From: Thermosulfuriphilus ammonigenes
Lineage (GTDB): Bacteria; Desulfobacterota; Thermodesulfobacteria; Thermodesulfobacteriales; ST65
DNA length: 64,000 nucleotides
Direction of reading: 5' to 3'
Assembly (NCBI RefSeq): GCF_011207455.1
Contig: NZ_CP048877.1
Location: forward strand, 1,790,576-1,854,575
Made by a program: the position numbers and the translations under genes. Positions 1 to 8,919 of this stretch are shown here, piece after piece. The notes under the pieces were generated by a model. It searched no databases. It was not told where the DNA came from and worked only from the letters and a program-made list of their open reading frames with translations. Numbering within the stretch: the first letter of the stretch is position 1; each line of letters opens with the position of its first letter.

Positions 1-1
1 T

Positions 2-1486
2 AAAAAGATGAAAGGCCTTAAAGGTAGAATTTTTGTAATGACTGGAGATGGAGAACTTCAAGAAGGTCAGATATGGGAGGCCTTACAGACTACTGTTCAT
101 CAAAAGATTACCAATGTTAATGTGATTGTGGATTTTAACAAAATTCAAACGGATAAACCTCTAAAAGAGATAATCGATCTTGGTGATCTGGAAAAGAAGT
201 TCGAAGTTTTTGGCTGGTATGTCAAAAGATGCGATGGTCACGATTTCAGGGATTTGGAAGATGCCTTCTCAGAACTCAAAGAGATAACGGATAGGCCGAA
301 AGTACTAATAGCCGACACTATTAAAGGAAAGGGTGTCTCCTTTATGGAAGGACCCACAGCTCTAGAGCAGGGTAATGGCCTGTATAGGTGGCATGCCGGT
401 GCACCTGATGATGATTCGTACGAAGCCGGATTTGCCGAATTGATTGATAAGATAAACGGTCATCTCCGGGATGTCAGCCTTGAACCTGTAAAACTTGAAC
501 TAGTTGAGACAAGGCAGAAGGGCAGAGTCAGGCTTAAAGATGTAGCAGAAAAGGTTGTGAATGCCTATGGAGAGGCACTGGTTGAGATAGGTAAAAGGAG
601 AAAGGATATTATTGTTCTTGATGCTGACCTGTCCGCTGATTGTGGATTACGTCCCTTTGAAAACACCTTTCCTGACAGATTTATTGAAAATGGAATAGCC
701 GAGCAGGATATGGTCTCTATGGCAGGTGGATTGGCCCTCCAAGGATATTTGCCTATAGTGAACTCTTTTGGTGTTTTTCTTGCTTCTAGAGCTAATGAGC
801 AGATTTACACAAATGCGACGGAAAATACAAAGATAATTTATGTATGTCATTATGCCGGTCTGATACCAGCTGGACCTGGTAAATCTCATCAAAGTCTAAG
901 GGATATTTCTCTTTTTGGTGCATTGCCTAATTGTATCATAGTAGAACCTTGCAATGCAATAGAAACCAAGAAAGCACTTCAATGGTGTGTTGATGAATCT
1001 AGAGAACTTTGTATGATGAGGCTAGTGATATCGCCCTCTCCTCGTACTATTCTATTCCCAGATAATTATGAATTTTCCTTTGGGAAAGGTACTGTTTTAA
1101 AGGATGGTGAAGATGTAATTATTTTTAGCTATGGTCCTGTTATGCTGAATGAAGCCTTGAAGGCATCTGAGATTTTAGAGAAAGAAAATATTTCACTGAA
1201 GGTGGTAAATATGCCTTGGATAAATCGGATAGATAAAACCTGGTTTGAAAATATCTTGACTAATTTTGAGTCCATTTTTGTTCTTGATAATCATTCAATA
1301 TATGGAGGATTAGGGGATTTTTTTCTTAATGTTTTGATGGAATCTGATAATCTTAGAGGAAAAAGACTTTATAAACTTGCAATTAATGAATTTCCCGAGT
1401 GTGGTACTCCTGTTGAGGTGTTAAAATATCATAGACTTGATGCTGAAAGTTTGGCTAGTTTTATAAAAACAAAGATTTTTAAATAA
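2..1486 (+). CDS. Transketolase, 5' end outside window
   Basis: This is a thiamine-diphosphate transketolase carrying the TPP-binding and pyrimidine-binding domains in one chain. The reading frame is open to the left edge of the window, so the ATG at 8 is probably internal and about 120-140 N-terminal residues are missing. The TPP motif begins at GDGELQEGQIWEA and ends at the downstream DFNK. The central domain has the GIAEQDM segment that supplies the cofactor-activating Glu. Family members interconvert pentose, tetrose and heptose phosphates. Inside a polysaccharide locus such an enzyme may make an unusual sugar precursor, but that is inference. Base composition drops visibly in the last third of the gene. 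The stop is followed by a CMP-sugar synthetase 82 bases on. Confidence 0.9.
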   Translation, partial: KKMKGLKGRIFVMTGDGELQEGQIWEALQTTVHQKITNVNVIVDFNKIQTDKPLKEIIDLGDLEKKFEVFGWYVKRCDGHDFRDLEDAFSELKEITDRPKVLIADTIKGKGVSFMEGPTALEQGNGLYRWHAGAPDDDSYEAGFAELIDKINGHLRDVSLEPVKLELVETRQKGRVRLKDVAEKVVNAYGEALVEIGKRRKDIIVLDADLSADCGLRPFENTFPDRFIENGIAEQDMVSMAGGLALQGYLPIVNSFGVFLASRANEQIYTNATENTKIIYVCHYAGLIPAGPGKSHQSLRDISLFGALPNCIIVEPCNAIETKKALQWCVDESRELCMMRLVISPSPRTILFPDNYEFSFGKGTVLKDGEDVIIFSYGPVMLNEALKASEILEKENISLKVVNMPWINRIDKTWFENILTNFESIFVLDNHSIYGGLGDFFLNVLMESDNLRGKRLYKLAINEFPECGTPVEVLKYHRLDAESLASFIKTKIFK

Positions 1487-1568
1487 TATCAATCCGATTG
1501 TTCTTGTTTGCATAAAGAATATATCTTATTGCAAGACGGTTTGTTCCTTTTATAAGGAGAATTTTGGC

Positions 1569-2273
1569 ATGAAGATATTGGGATTTATCCCGGCTCGCGG
1601 AGGATCAAAAAGAATTCCCAAAAAGAATATTAAATTGTTACATGGTAAACCATTAATTGCTTATACAATTGAAGCAGCTAAAAAATCTAAATATATTAAT
1701 AGAATCGTTGTTTCAACTGATTCAAAGGAAATAGCATTAGTGGCTGAAAAATATGGGGCCGAGGTGCCTTTTTTGAGACCTGCTGATATTGCCCGTAGTG
1801 ATTCTACGGAAATGGAGTTTTTTGAGCATGCATTAAATTGGTTTTCAAAGTATGAAAACTATGAACCAGATTTAATCGTTTTGCTTTATCCTACTTCACC
1901 TTTAAGGAAGACCGAGTCAATTGATAAAGCAATTGAAAAGATGTTACAGCACCCGGAGGCGGACTCTTTAAGATCTGTTAGGCTTTGTTCTGAGCATCCT
2001 TATAAAATGTGGTTAATTGAGGGAGAGTATCTTAAGCCTTTTGTTAAAGAACAAGATTCAAACATGCATACTCTTGCCTATCATCTTTTGCCAAAAATTT
2101 ATATTCAAAATGCAAGTATATATATTACTAAGCCGTCTACTATAAAGAATAAAAAGACACCTATAGGAGATCTTGTGGTTCCGTTTATAATGGATGATAT
2201 TGAATCCATTGATATTAACACCCCTCTTGATTTTAAGCTTGCTGAAATTATTTTAAGGGAATTTAATCTATAA
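1569..2273 (+). CDS. Acylneuraminate-type cytidylyltransferase (CMP-sugar synthetase)
   Basis: This 234-residue protein has the N-terminal signature of CMP-sialic/legionaminic acid synthetases (PARGGSKRIPKKN, residues 8-20) and the downstream YPTSPLRK segment. The family transfers CMP from CTP to a nonulosonic or related acidic sugar in the cytoplasm, with release of diphosphate. The length is typical. A good ribosome binding site (aaggag, about 1555-1560) precedes the ATG. No nonulosonate synthase (NeuB type) is in the window, so the true substrate cannot be named. It lies between the transketolase and a glycosyltransferase, which fits a role in nucleotide-sugar supply for the surface polysaccharide. 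Composition is strongly AT-rich. Confidence 0.85.
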   Translation: MKILGFIPARGGSKRIPKKNIKLLHGKPLIAYTIEAAKKSKYINRIVVSTDSKEIALVAEKYGAEVPFLRPADIARSDSTEMEFFEHALNWFSKYENYEPDLIVLLYPTSPLRKTESIDKAIEKMLQHPEADSLRSVRLCSEHPYKMWLIEGEYLKPFVKEQDSNMHTLAYHLLPKIYIQNASIYITKPSTIKNKKTPIGDLVVPFIMDDIESIDINTPLDFKLAEIILREFNL

Positions 2274-2283
2274 ATCCTGTGAT

Positions 2284-3969
2284 ATGTTTTTTAAAGATCT
2301 TGCGAAAAAGAGTCGCATATTAAGACTTTTAGTCCGTCGATATCGCTTAAAAAAATATCAACCCTCCTGGAAGTATTTATTAAAAAAAGATGAACTTCTT
2401 TGGGAAAAATCCTTAAAAACTGCTACTAAGGGACCCAATGTTTTACTTCCAACAAGTGTTGGGGCATATTTATCAGGTACTACTTTAGAAAGTCTTTTAG
2501 CTGTAGCTCTAACTTTGAGAGGTGTTGAGGTTCATGTTCTCTTATGTGATGGTATATTGCCAGCCTGTTTTGAATGCTGGATAGGGTGGTACTCTAATGA
2601 GAAAAAATTTCTAAAATATGGTCCTCAAGGTCTTCTTTGTAATGATTGTTTTTTGCCAGCTTATAGACTATTTACTTCACTTGGTGTTAAAGTCTATAGA
2701 TATAGTGATTTTTTGTCCCAAAGTGAATTGCATGAACTAGATTCTCTTTCTTCATTAATATCTTTTGAAGATATTGGCGACTATTTTTTAGATGGAATTG
2801 CAATTGGTGAACATGCTATGGCAGGAGCTTTGAGGTTTTATGCTCGTGGTGATTTAGATGATGAACCGTATGCTGAACATGTGTTGAGACGTTATTTTAA
2901 AGCTTCTTTGATTACGGCTTATGTAATGCGACGTTTTCTTGATAAAGAAAACTATATATCTTCCGTTTTTCATCACGGAATATATGTTCCTCAAGGTCTT
3001 ATAGGAGAAGTTTGTCGTCAAAAAAAAGTTCCAGTTGTTAACTGGAATCCTGGTTATAGAAAAAATACTTTTATTTTTAGTCATTATGACACATATCATC
3101 ATACAATGATTACTGAATCTCTCGATAATTGGATAAACATTCAATGGAATGACGTTTTAGATATAAAATTAATGACGTATTTAAAAAGCCGTTGGAAAGG
3201 AAGTCAAGATTGGATATGGTTTCATGAAAAACCCAGTTTTGATTTAGAAAAAATAGAAAAAGAAATAAATATTGATTTTTCAAAACCTTGTATAGGAATG
3301 CTAACAAGTGTAATGTGGGATGCGAGATTGCATTATCCATCTACTGCTTTTCCTAGTATGCTTGATTGGGTTTTACAAACTATTCAATATTTTAAGAAGC
3401 GTCCTGATCTTCAATTAATAATTAGAATTCATCCTGCTGAAATACGAGGTACTTTGCCATCAAGGCAGAAAATAATGGATGAAATTAAAAAAAGATATCC
3501 GACTTTACCCCAAAATATTTTTATAATTCCCCCTGAAAGTCGAATCAGTACTTATGTACTTATGCTTCAATGTGATACCGTAATTATTTATAACACTAAA
3601 ACTGGTATAGAGCTTGCCGCAATGGGTATTCCCGTTATTGTCGCTGGTGAGGCCTGGATTCGTAATAAAGGATTTGCTATGGAAGTTGATAATTCAAAAT
3701 CATATTATGAACTTCTTGACAGACTACCATTAAATAAAAGAATGTCCTCTGAAGATATACTTAAAGCTAAAAAATATGCTTATCATTTTTTCTTTCGGAG
3801 AATGATTCCTCTGGAGTTCATGAAACCCACTGGAGGTAATCCCCCATACAGGATACAACTTGAGAGTTTAAAAGACTTATTACCTGGCAAAACTATAGGG
3901 CTTGATATTATTTGTGATGGAATATTAAAAGGCTCTGATTTTATTTATCCTGCTGAATTTTTAACTTGA
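2284..3969 (+). CDS. Capsule-type glycosyltransferase-like protein with cysteine cluster
   Basis: This 561-residue protein looks like a GT-B-type surface-carbohydrate enzyme. The C-terminal half has an RIHPAE segment (about residues 383-388) and a later NTKTGIELAAMGIPVIVAGEAW stretch that resembles the donor-site region of capsule glycosyl- or glycerophosphotransferases. The N-terminal half has cysteines at about 88, 95, 98, 119 and 122, forming two CxxC pairs that could bind a metal. It starts 10 bases after the cytidylyltransferase stop, so the two are probably co-transcribed, although no strong ribosome binding site is visible. The acceptor and donor are unknown. The call rests on motif appearance and context, not on a specific family match. 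Confidence 0.6.
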   Translation: MFFKDLAKKSRILRLLVRRYRLKKYQPSWKYLLKKDELLWEKSLKTATKGPNVLLPTSVGAYLSGTTLESLLAVALTLRGVEVHVLLCDGILPACFECWIGWYSNEKKFLKYGPQGLLCNDCFLPAYRLFTSLGVKVYRYSDFLSQSELHELDSLSSLISFEDIGDYFLDGIAIGEHAMAGALRFYARGDLDDEPYAEHVLRRYFKASLITAYVMRRFLDKENYISSVFHHGIYVPQGLIGEVCRQKKVPVVNWNPGYRKNTFIFSHYDTYHHTMITESLDNWINIQWNDVLDIKLMTYLKSRWKGSQDWIWFHEKPSFDLEKIEKEINIDFSKPCIGMLTSVMWDARLHYPSTAFPSMLDWVLQTIQYFKKRPDLQLIIRIHPAEIRGTLPSRQKIMDEIKKRYPTLPQNIFIIPPESRISTYVLMLQCDTVIIYNTKTGIELAAMGIPVIVAGEAWIRNKGFAMEVDNSKSYYELLDRLPLNKRMSSEDILKAKKYAYHFFFRRMIPLEFMKPTGGNPPYRIQLESLKDLLPGKTIGLDIICDGILKGSDFIYPAEFLT

Positions 3970-4174
3970 AGTAAATAATAGAGAGTTTTGAAAAATTATG
4001 GTGATTAATCTTATCCAATTATATTCTGCTCTTCTGTTAGTTATTTGTGTCTGTAAATCTCTATACTGCAGATCTAAATTTTCTTTATTTTCGTTTTTTT
4101 TCTGGTATTTTTATTCTCCATCCTCCTTATCTTTTATTTTTAGACAGAATATTGCCAATATATATCTGCTTCTC

Positions 4175-4660
4175 TTAAAAACTTCCTCTTCTCCTCATTT
4201 TCCAGGTCAGATTCAGCAAATTGTAGATAAAATACGTAAGAAACAAATGAATCTCGTTGATCATAAGCCTTACATACCTTGCCCTCTGAAGATGCAAAGA
4301 GAAGATACTGAATACCCGTTCCACCGTAGCTCTTATGCGCGAAAAGATCCGGTTCCGTTTCTTTTGCCTACCAGAGAGGGGCGGACCCCGACAGGCTTTG
4401 GCCAATATGCCACAAAATTTGCCCTCCTCACGGTACTTTTGCCTAATGTTGTCATAGGCTTTGTCTGCAAAGATGGTCTTCTCGTCTCCCTCAAGCAGCT
4501 CATCGAGGACCTGAGAGTCATGGACGTTGGCTGGCGTACAGACAAACTCGGACACAAAATCACTTTTGGGATCAATGGCAATATGATCTTTGTAGCCATA
4601 GACCACTTTACCTATGGTGGGCTTGGTAACAATATATTGAATCTTTTTAAACGAAGCTCA
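4175..4660 (-). pseudogene. IS5-family transposase, C-terminal remnant
   Basis: On the minus strand an open stretch encodes the back half of an IS5-type DDE transposase. It has a YGYKDHIAID start-like segment, a VHDSQVLDELL segment, ADKAYDN with the second catalytic Asp, and RIRATVERVF with the catalytic Glu. The frame is open upstream to an in-frame stop near 4662. The N-terminal third with the first catalytic Asp is missing, and no terminal inverted repeats were recognised. It is therefore a dead fragment. It sits between two polysaccharide genes and its GC content is above theirs, a trace of past insertion and rearrangement in the island. Confidence 0.8.
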
Positions 4661-4810
4661 GTCAATGAAAGATAAAGATATAAGGCTTTATAAAACTTGG
4701 GACTAACAGAACACTCTCAATGAGGCAACTACCTGAGATAGAGATATTGAAGTGCCATAGACCTTGATAGTGGACTATAGCTACAACAAAATGAGGATCG
4801 AGGTTAATAT

Positions 4811-5878
4811 ATGAGCGAATCAAAAGAAAAACCCTCTGAAATAAATGAAGAGGTTCTTGAGAGAGCTATCAGAAAGGTACATAAATTGATTTTATCAAAA
4901 ATCAAAAAGTTTGAGCATGAACTGAGTTTATTTAATGACCCCTATCAGAAATATAAAATCATACAGGAATCTAAAGATTTCCTTTCTAAAAAGCTAAGGC
5001 AAATTACAACAAAGATAGAACACAAATTTGATCATCTGGAAGAACTTGAAAGAGAGATAGTCAATACCTATATAAGAGATCTCCGGAAGATGCCCTCCAT
5101 TTTAAAAAGAAATATCCGGAAGATAGAAGATAAAAATTTCAGAAAGGCTTTAAGCAACCATCTTAAAGTTATAAAAGAGAAAGAGCTTCTTATAGCTATA
5201 GAGAGTGGCCTGATCTCCTGGGAGAAACTACTTGATACAAAATACCGTTTCGGGGAGGGAATGGATGAGAGAGTAATAGAAGTTCCACTTGCCATAGAGG
5301 TTGGCAGTTTTTCTCAGCCAGGAAAAGTCCTTGATGCAGGAGCAGCATTGAATGCGAAATACATCAGAGATTACATAGGCAGGCCTGAAGCATATATAGT
5401 TCATTTTACACAAAGTGCACAAAAAGAGGAGGTCATGCCTCTTGATGATAGAGTCTCATATATATTCGGTGATTTAAGAGACATGGATTTCAAGGATGAG
5501 GTGTTTGATAGGATTATCTGTATTTCAACCCTGGAACATATAGGAATGGATAATACAAGGTACGGAGGGCAGAAGGAAAATAATCCGAATTCGTATCTGA
5601 ATGCAGTCAGGGAGATGTTTCGTGTTCTTAAAAGAGGTGGACGTCTTTTATTCACCTTTCCTTATGGTAAGCCAATGAATTTTGGCTGGTATCGAATTTT
5701 TGGTCGTAGTGACATAGAGCATATTATTGAAATATGCAGTGGCTGTGAATTTAAAGAGAAATATTTTTATTACAATGGCTTTTGGTATGAAGCAACAGCA
5801 GCCCCTCCAGTTAATGGAACATATAATGACGAAGAGGATATTGAAGGTGTGGCTGCTATACTTATTATCAAAAATTAG
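4811..5878 (+). CDS. SAM-dependent methyltransferase with N-terminal helical region
   Basis: The first 150 or so of the 355 residues are rich in Lys and Glu and look like long helices or a coiled coil. The rest resembles a class I methyltransferase: a motif I-like VLDAGAALN (the usual second Gly region is altered), an acidic GDLRDMDF segment, then DRIICISTLEHIG and a post-motif VLKRGGRLLFTFPYG. It probably methylates a sugar or a chain end of the exported polysaccharide; this is inferred from its place directly before the ABC-2 permease. The helical N-terminus may be a ruler or docking element, as in chain-length-controlling methyltransferases, but nothing in the sequence proves that. Confidence 0.7.
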   Translation: MSESKEKPSEINEEVLERAIRKVHKLILSKIKKFEHELSLFNDPYQKYKIIQESKDFLSKKLRQITTKIEHKFDHLEELEREIVNTYIRDLRKMPSILKRNIRKIEDKNFRKALSNHLKVIKEKELLIAIESGLISWEKLLDTKYRFGEGMDERVIEVPLAIEVGSFSQPGKVLDAGAALNAKYIRDYIGRPEAYIVHFTQSAQKEEVMPLDDRVSYIFGDLRDMDFKDEVFDRIICISTLEHIGMDNTRYGGQKENNPNSYLNAVREMFRVLKRGGRLLFTFPYGKPMNFGWYRIFGRSDIEHIIEICSGCEFKEKYFYYNGFWYEATAAPPVNGTYNDEEDIEGVAAILIIKN

Positions 5879-5892
5879 ATCTGGATGAAATT

Positions 5893-6687
5893 ATGCAAAT
5901 TTACCAGATAAAAAGAGAGATATTCAATACTGTAAAACTAGGATGGTTTTTATTCCTCAGAGACTTCAGATACAGATTCAGACAGACTTATTTCGGATAT
6001 ATTTGGGCCTTTATAAAACCTTTGTTGGCTGCTCTACCAATTATTATTGTAGGTAACCAGTTTGATTTGGACAGGAACAATCCTCTTAACGTGAACTATG
6101 CAGTTTTTTCTTTTGTAGGGCTTATGTTATGGCAGGTTTTCTGGGATTCCATTGTTTTTCCTCAGTGGATGATGAGAAGAACAAGGAGCATTTTAAAAAG
6201 GGTGCCTTTTAAGTATTGGGCTATTGTTGTCGCCGGATGCTTTTATGTGCTATTCAATCTGCTCATTTATATAAGTTTAACGTTTATAGTATTAATAATA
6301 TTTAATGTTTCTCCTCCTTGGACTGCTTTTTTAGGTGTATTGGCACTAATTCCACTTATACTCTGTGGATTGTCAATAGGTATTTTTATTGCTCCGATAA
6401 CATTGGTATATCTTGATCTCAGATACAGTTTACCTACTCTTGCTGGTCTTCTTTTATGGAGCGTTCCTATTGTATACGTAACACCCGAGACAGGGTTGCT
6501 AAATATTATAAACAGATGGAATCCGGTCACTTTTTTGATCAATGTACCCCGGGCATGGCTTATTAGCGGACTCAGTAGTTCAGACTGGATGTTTTTCTTA
6601 TCGTGTATGTTGTTCTTTGTATTTTTTCTTTTCAGTGTGAGATTTTACAAAAAAGCCATGCCTGTGGTGGTTGAACAGATTGTTTAG
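5893..6687 (+). CDS. ABC-2 type polysaccharide export permease
   Basis: This 264-residue membrane protein has about six hydrophobic segments and the layout of the KpsM/Wzm permease family: an N-terminal cytoplasmic stretch with RDFRYRFRQTYFGYIW, then membrane helices through to a basic tail. Such permeases form the inner-membrane channel for finished polysaccharide chains and need a cognate ATPase. It starts 14 bases after the methyltransferase stop. The ATPase fusion follows immediately, or overlaps by 17 bases if its TTG start is used. No Wzx flippase or Wzy polymerase is visible in the window, so ABC export is the only polysaccharide export route seen here. Confidence 0.85.
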   Translation: MQIYQIKREIFNTVKLGWFLFLRDFRYRFRQTYFGYIWAFIKPLLAALPIIIVGNQFDLDRNNPLNVNYAVFSFVGLMLWQVFWDSIVFPQWMMRRTRSILKRVPFKYWAIVVAGCFYVLFNLLIYISLTFIVLIIFNVSPPWTAFLGVLALIPLILCGLSIGIFIAPITLVYLDLRYSLPTLAGLLLWSVPIVYVTPETGLLNIINRWNPVTFLINVPRAWLISGLSSSDWMFFLSCMLFFVFFLFSVRFYKKAMPVVVEQIV

Positions 6688-6703
6688 AGTATATTTCGGT
6701 AAT

Positions 6704-8647
6704 ATGGGTAATTATAAAAACACAGATCTTAGAGATGTAATAATTTTTGACAATGTCTCCAAGTTCTATTCACTGGATATAAAAATAACCAAGCGACGCA
6801 CTTTTTACAGTATCCTTTTCGGGAAGAGAAGAGGCTGGGAACAGGGTGAAAAAGTACATTGTGTTCTTCATAATCTGTCTTTTTCGGTTAAGGAAGGAGA
6901 AAAACTCCTTATTCTTGGTCCCGCTGAGTCTGGTAAGTCAACAATTGCAAAGCTGATTTGTGGTCTGGCTTATCCAACTGAAGGTAAAATTGTTGTCAAA
7001 GGTAAAGTAAGATATGTAACATCAACTCCTATAGCTTCAAATCCTCTAATGACTCTTAAAGAGTACTCTCAGCTGCTTGCAATGATTTGTGGCGCTGATG
7101 GAAAACATTTGACAGAGCTTTGTGATGATATATTAAATTGCTGTAATCTTGGAGACCTGAAAGATACAAAGATCTATGATTTGCCAGGAAGAATACTTAA
7201 AGAAATGGTTTATTATACCATGATATCTATAGATGCGGATATTTATGTATTTGATAATACTTTAAGATTAGATCATTCCAGTTTTGGAGACCTTTGCTGG
7301 AACAAGATTCAGAATATTTTGAGAGAACGTACAGTTATAATTTTGAAGAAAAATATCCAACATTTAGATAAGCGTGTGATAAAATATTTGGATAAAGTTT
7401 TAATGCTTGAAGAGGGAAGAACAGTGTTTTTTGGTCCATATAAAAAGGCTTTTAATGCTGATTACTCTGTTGATAAGAGTGTAGAAAGAAAGGGTAATGT
7501 GGAACAATCCTCTTATCCTGCTTATCATAATGATGATAGTATTTCAGATAGCAGTGATCCACAAGGACGAACATCTTATCCTGCGTATCTTGTTATTAAC
7601 AGGATCTTAAAAGAATATAAAAAAATAAACAATGAAACCAGGGGGCAGGCTCCTTCTTTGGAGGAGTTATTGCATGTTAATTTAAGGAAAGAACTGGAGG
7701 AAGTAATAGATACATCTAAAACAATTGTTCTGGGTCCTTATATTTCGGATGTAGGTGTAGAGTTCACTTACTGGATTCCTTTTCTCAGATGGTTAATTCA
7801 TACCTATAAACTTGATAGCAGGCGTATTATCGCTATCTCAAGATGCGGTGCAAGGCTCTGGTATGAAGATTTAGGTGTTGAATATCTTGATTTATCGGAT
7901 TTAATCTCTGATACAGAACTTTCAGAATACTTCCGTAATATAACATCAGGATGGAACATGAAACAGTTTTATTTATCTGTTGGAGAAAAAGAAATTCTAA
8001 ATCGAGCTATAAAAAAATTGGGACTCTTTGATTATTGTTTGATTCATCCTGCTTTAATGTGGAATTTATTTTTACCTGTATGGAAGCGCTTTTTACCTCT
8101 GGATTTTATTTATGATTATACTATATACGAGCCCTTTAATCACGTGGACTGGAATAAAGAGGATCAATTCGATCTTCCCGAAAAGTATATTGTGGTTAAG
8201 TTCAGTTTTTTTCCTCATTTTCCACAGACGAAGGAAAATCTGTCTTTTTTAGATAAGCTTGTTAGAGAACTGGCTAAGAATTTTAATGTTGTAAGTTTGC
8301 ATACGGATATACTAGTTGACAGACATAGAGACTTTATTTGTGATACAAATGGTTTATATGAAATCAGGGATAAAGTGAACTACAAAAATATACTCGAAGT
8401 TCAAACTAAAATAATAAGAAATGCTGCTTTCTGTGTGGGAGTTCAGGGCAATATAATATCCTTTGCACCGTATATGAATGTAAAAACTCTAAGTATTTAT
8501 TCTCATAAGGAGGCCGGTACCTTTCCTATGACTTTAACGCTTTACGAATCACATCTTTCAAGGCTCTTTGAAGGTTCGTGTAATTCTTTAGATATAAGCA
8601 GGTCAGATGTTTCCGATGTGATTGATAGCATTAGTGAAGTCATGTAA
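6704..8647 (+). CDS. Degenerate ABC ATPase fused to a glycosyltransferase-like module
   Basis: Numbering is from the ATG at 6704 (647 residues); a TTG at 6671 would add 11 residues, and neither start has a strong ribosome binding site. Residues 1 to about 250 form an ABC nucleotide-binding domain of the KpsT/Wzt kind, with an intact Walker A (GPAESGKST, 72-80). The signature region reads DLPGRILKE where family members have an SSG/SGG motif. Walker B ends FDN, so the catalytic Glu is Asn185. The switch region reads IILKKN with no His at the usual place. A linker holds SYPAY twice (about 270 and 291). Residues from about 338 to the end form a module also present at the end of the protein at 10311. 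It should work with the permease just upstream; reduced ATPase activity is inference. Confidence 0.75.
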   Translation: MGNYKNTDLRDVIIFDNVSKFYSLDIKITKRRTFYSILFGKRRGWEQGEKVHCVLHNLSFSVKEGEKLLILGPAESGKSTIAKLICGLAYPTEGKIVVKGKVRYVTSTPIASNPLMTLKEYSQLLAMICGADGKHLTELCDDILNCCNLGDLKDTKIYDLPGRILKEMVYYTMISIDADIYVFDNTLRLDHSSFGDLCWNKIQNILRERTVIILKKNIQHLDKRVIKYLDKVLMLEEGRTVFFGPYKKAFNADYSVDKSVERKGNVEQSSYPAYHNDDSISDSSDPQGRTSYPAYLVINRILKEYKKINNETRGQAPSLEELLHVNLRKELEEVIDTSKTIVLGPYISDVGVEFTYWIPFLRWLIHTYKLDSRRIIAISRCGARLWYEDLGVEYLDLSDLISDTELSEYFRNITSGWNMKQFYLSVGEKEILNRAIKKLGLFDYCLIHPALMWNLFLPVWKRFLPLDFIYDYTIYEPFNHVDWNKEDQFDLPEKYIVVKFSFFPHFPQTKENLSFLDKLVRELAKNFNVVSLHTDILVDRHRDFICDTNGLYEIRDKVNYKNILEVQTKIIRNAAFCVGVQGNIISFAPYMNVKTLSIYSHKEAGTFPMTLTLYESHLSRLFEGSCNSLDISRSDVSDVIDSISEVM

Positions 8648-8919
8648 GATGTCAGGTAGCTGGATGTGAAGTATTGGGATTTGCTTTGGATCATGAGAGA
8701 TCATCAAGGACATATGTACACTCAGACAACGATTATAATGGCGGGATGGAACAAAATATTACAGCTTAGAGAAGCTTTTGTTGTGTAGCGCTTTCAGGCA
8801 GAAATGCTGAGGAATGCCAGAGGGAGAGTTGCATTCAGGAAGAGTTTATTCTAGAGTGAAAAACAGAAGAGCTAAACGAAGTTTATTTTGTTGATGTTTC
8901 TGTAGTAAGTGAAGAGGGT
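8648..8919 (+). other. 272-base gap, possible decayed coding DNA
   Basis: No intact gene is seen. A short open stretch from a GTG at 8666 reads about 40 codons to a TAG, and coding-like sequence continues briefly after that stop. GC content is a little higher than in the flanking genes. This could be the residue of a broken gene, but I recognise no family and no repeat. Confidence 0.3.

Noticed and set aside
1569-2273. KdsB (CMP-Kdo synthetase) as an alternative identity for the cytidylyltransferase
   Set aside because: The PARGGSKRIPKKN motif is of the acylneuraminate type, whereas KdsB has a different N-terminal pattern; the gene also lies far from the waa/lpx run.
3998-4675. 225-codon plus-strand ORF
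   Set aside because: Its second half is the reverse complement of the IS5 transposase remnant and the first part has no protein-like features.
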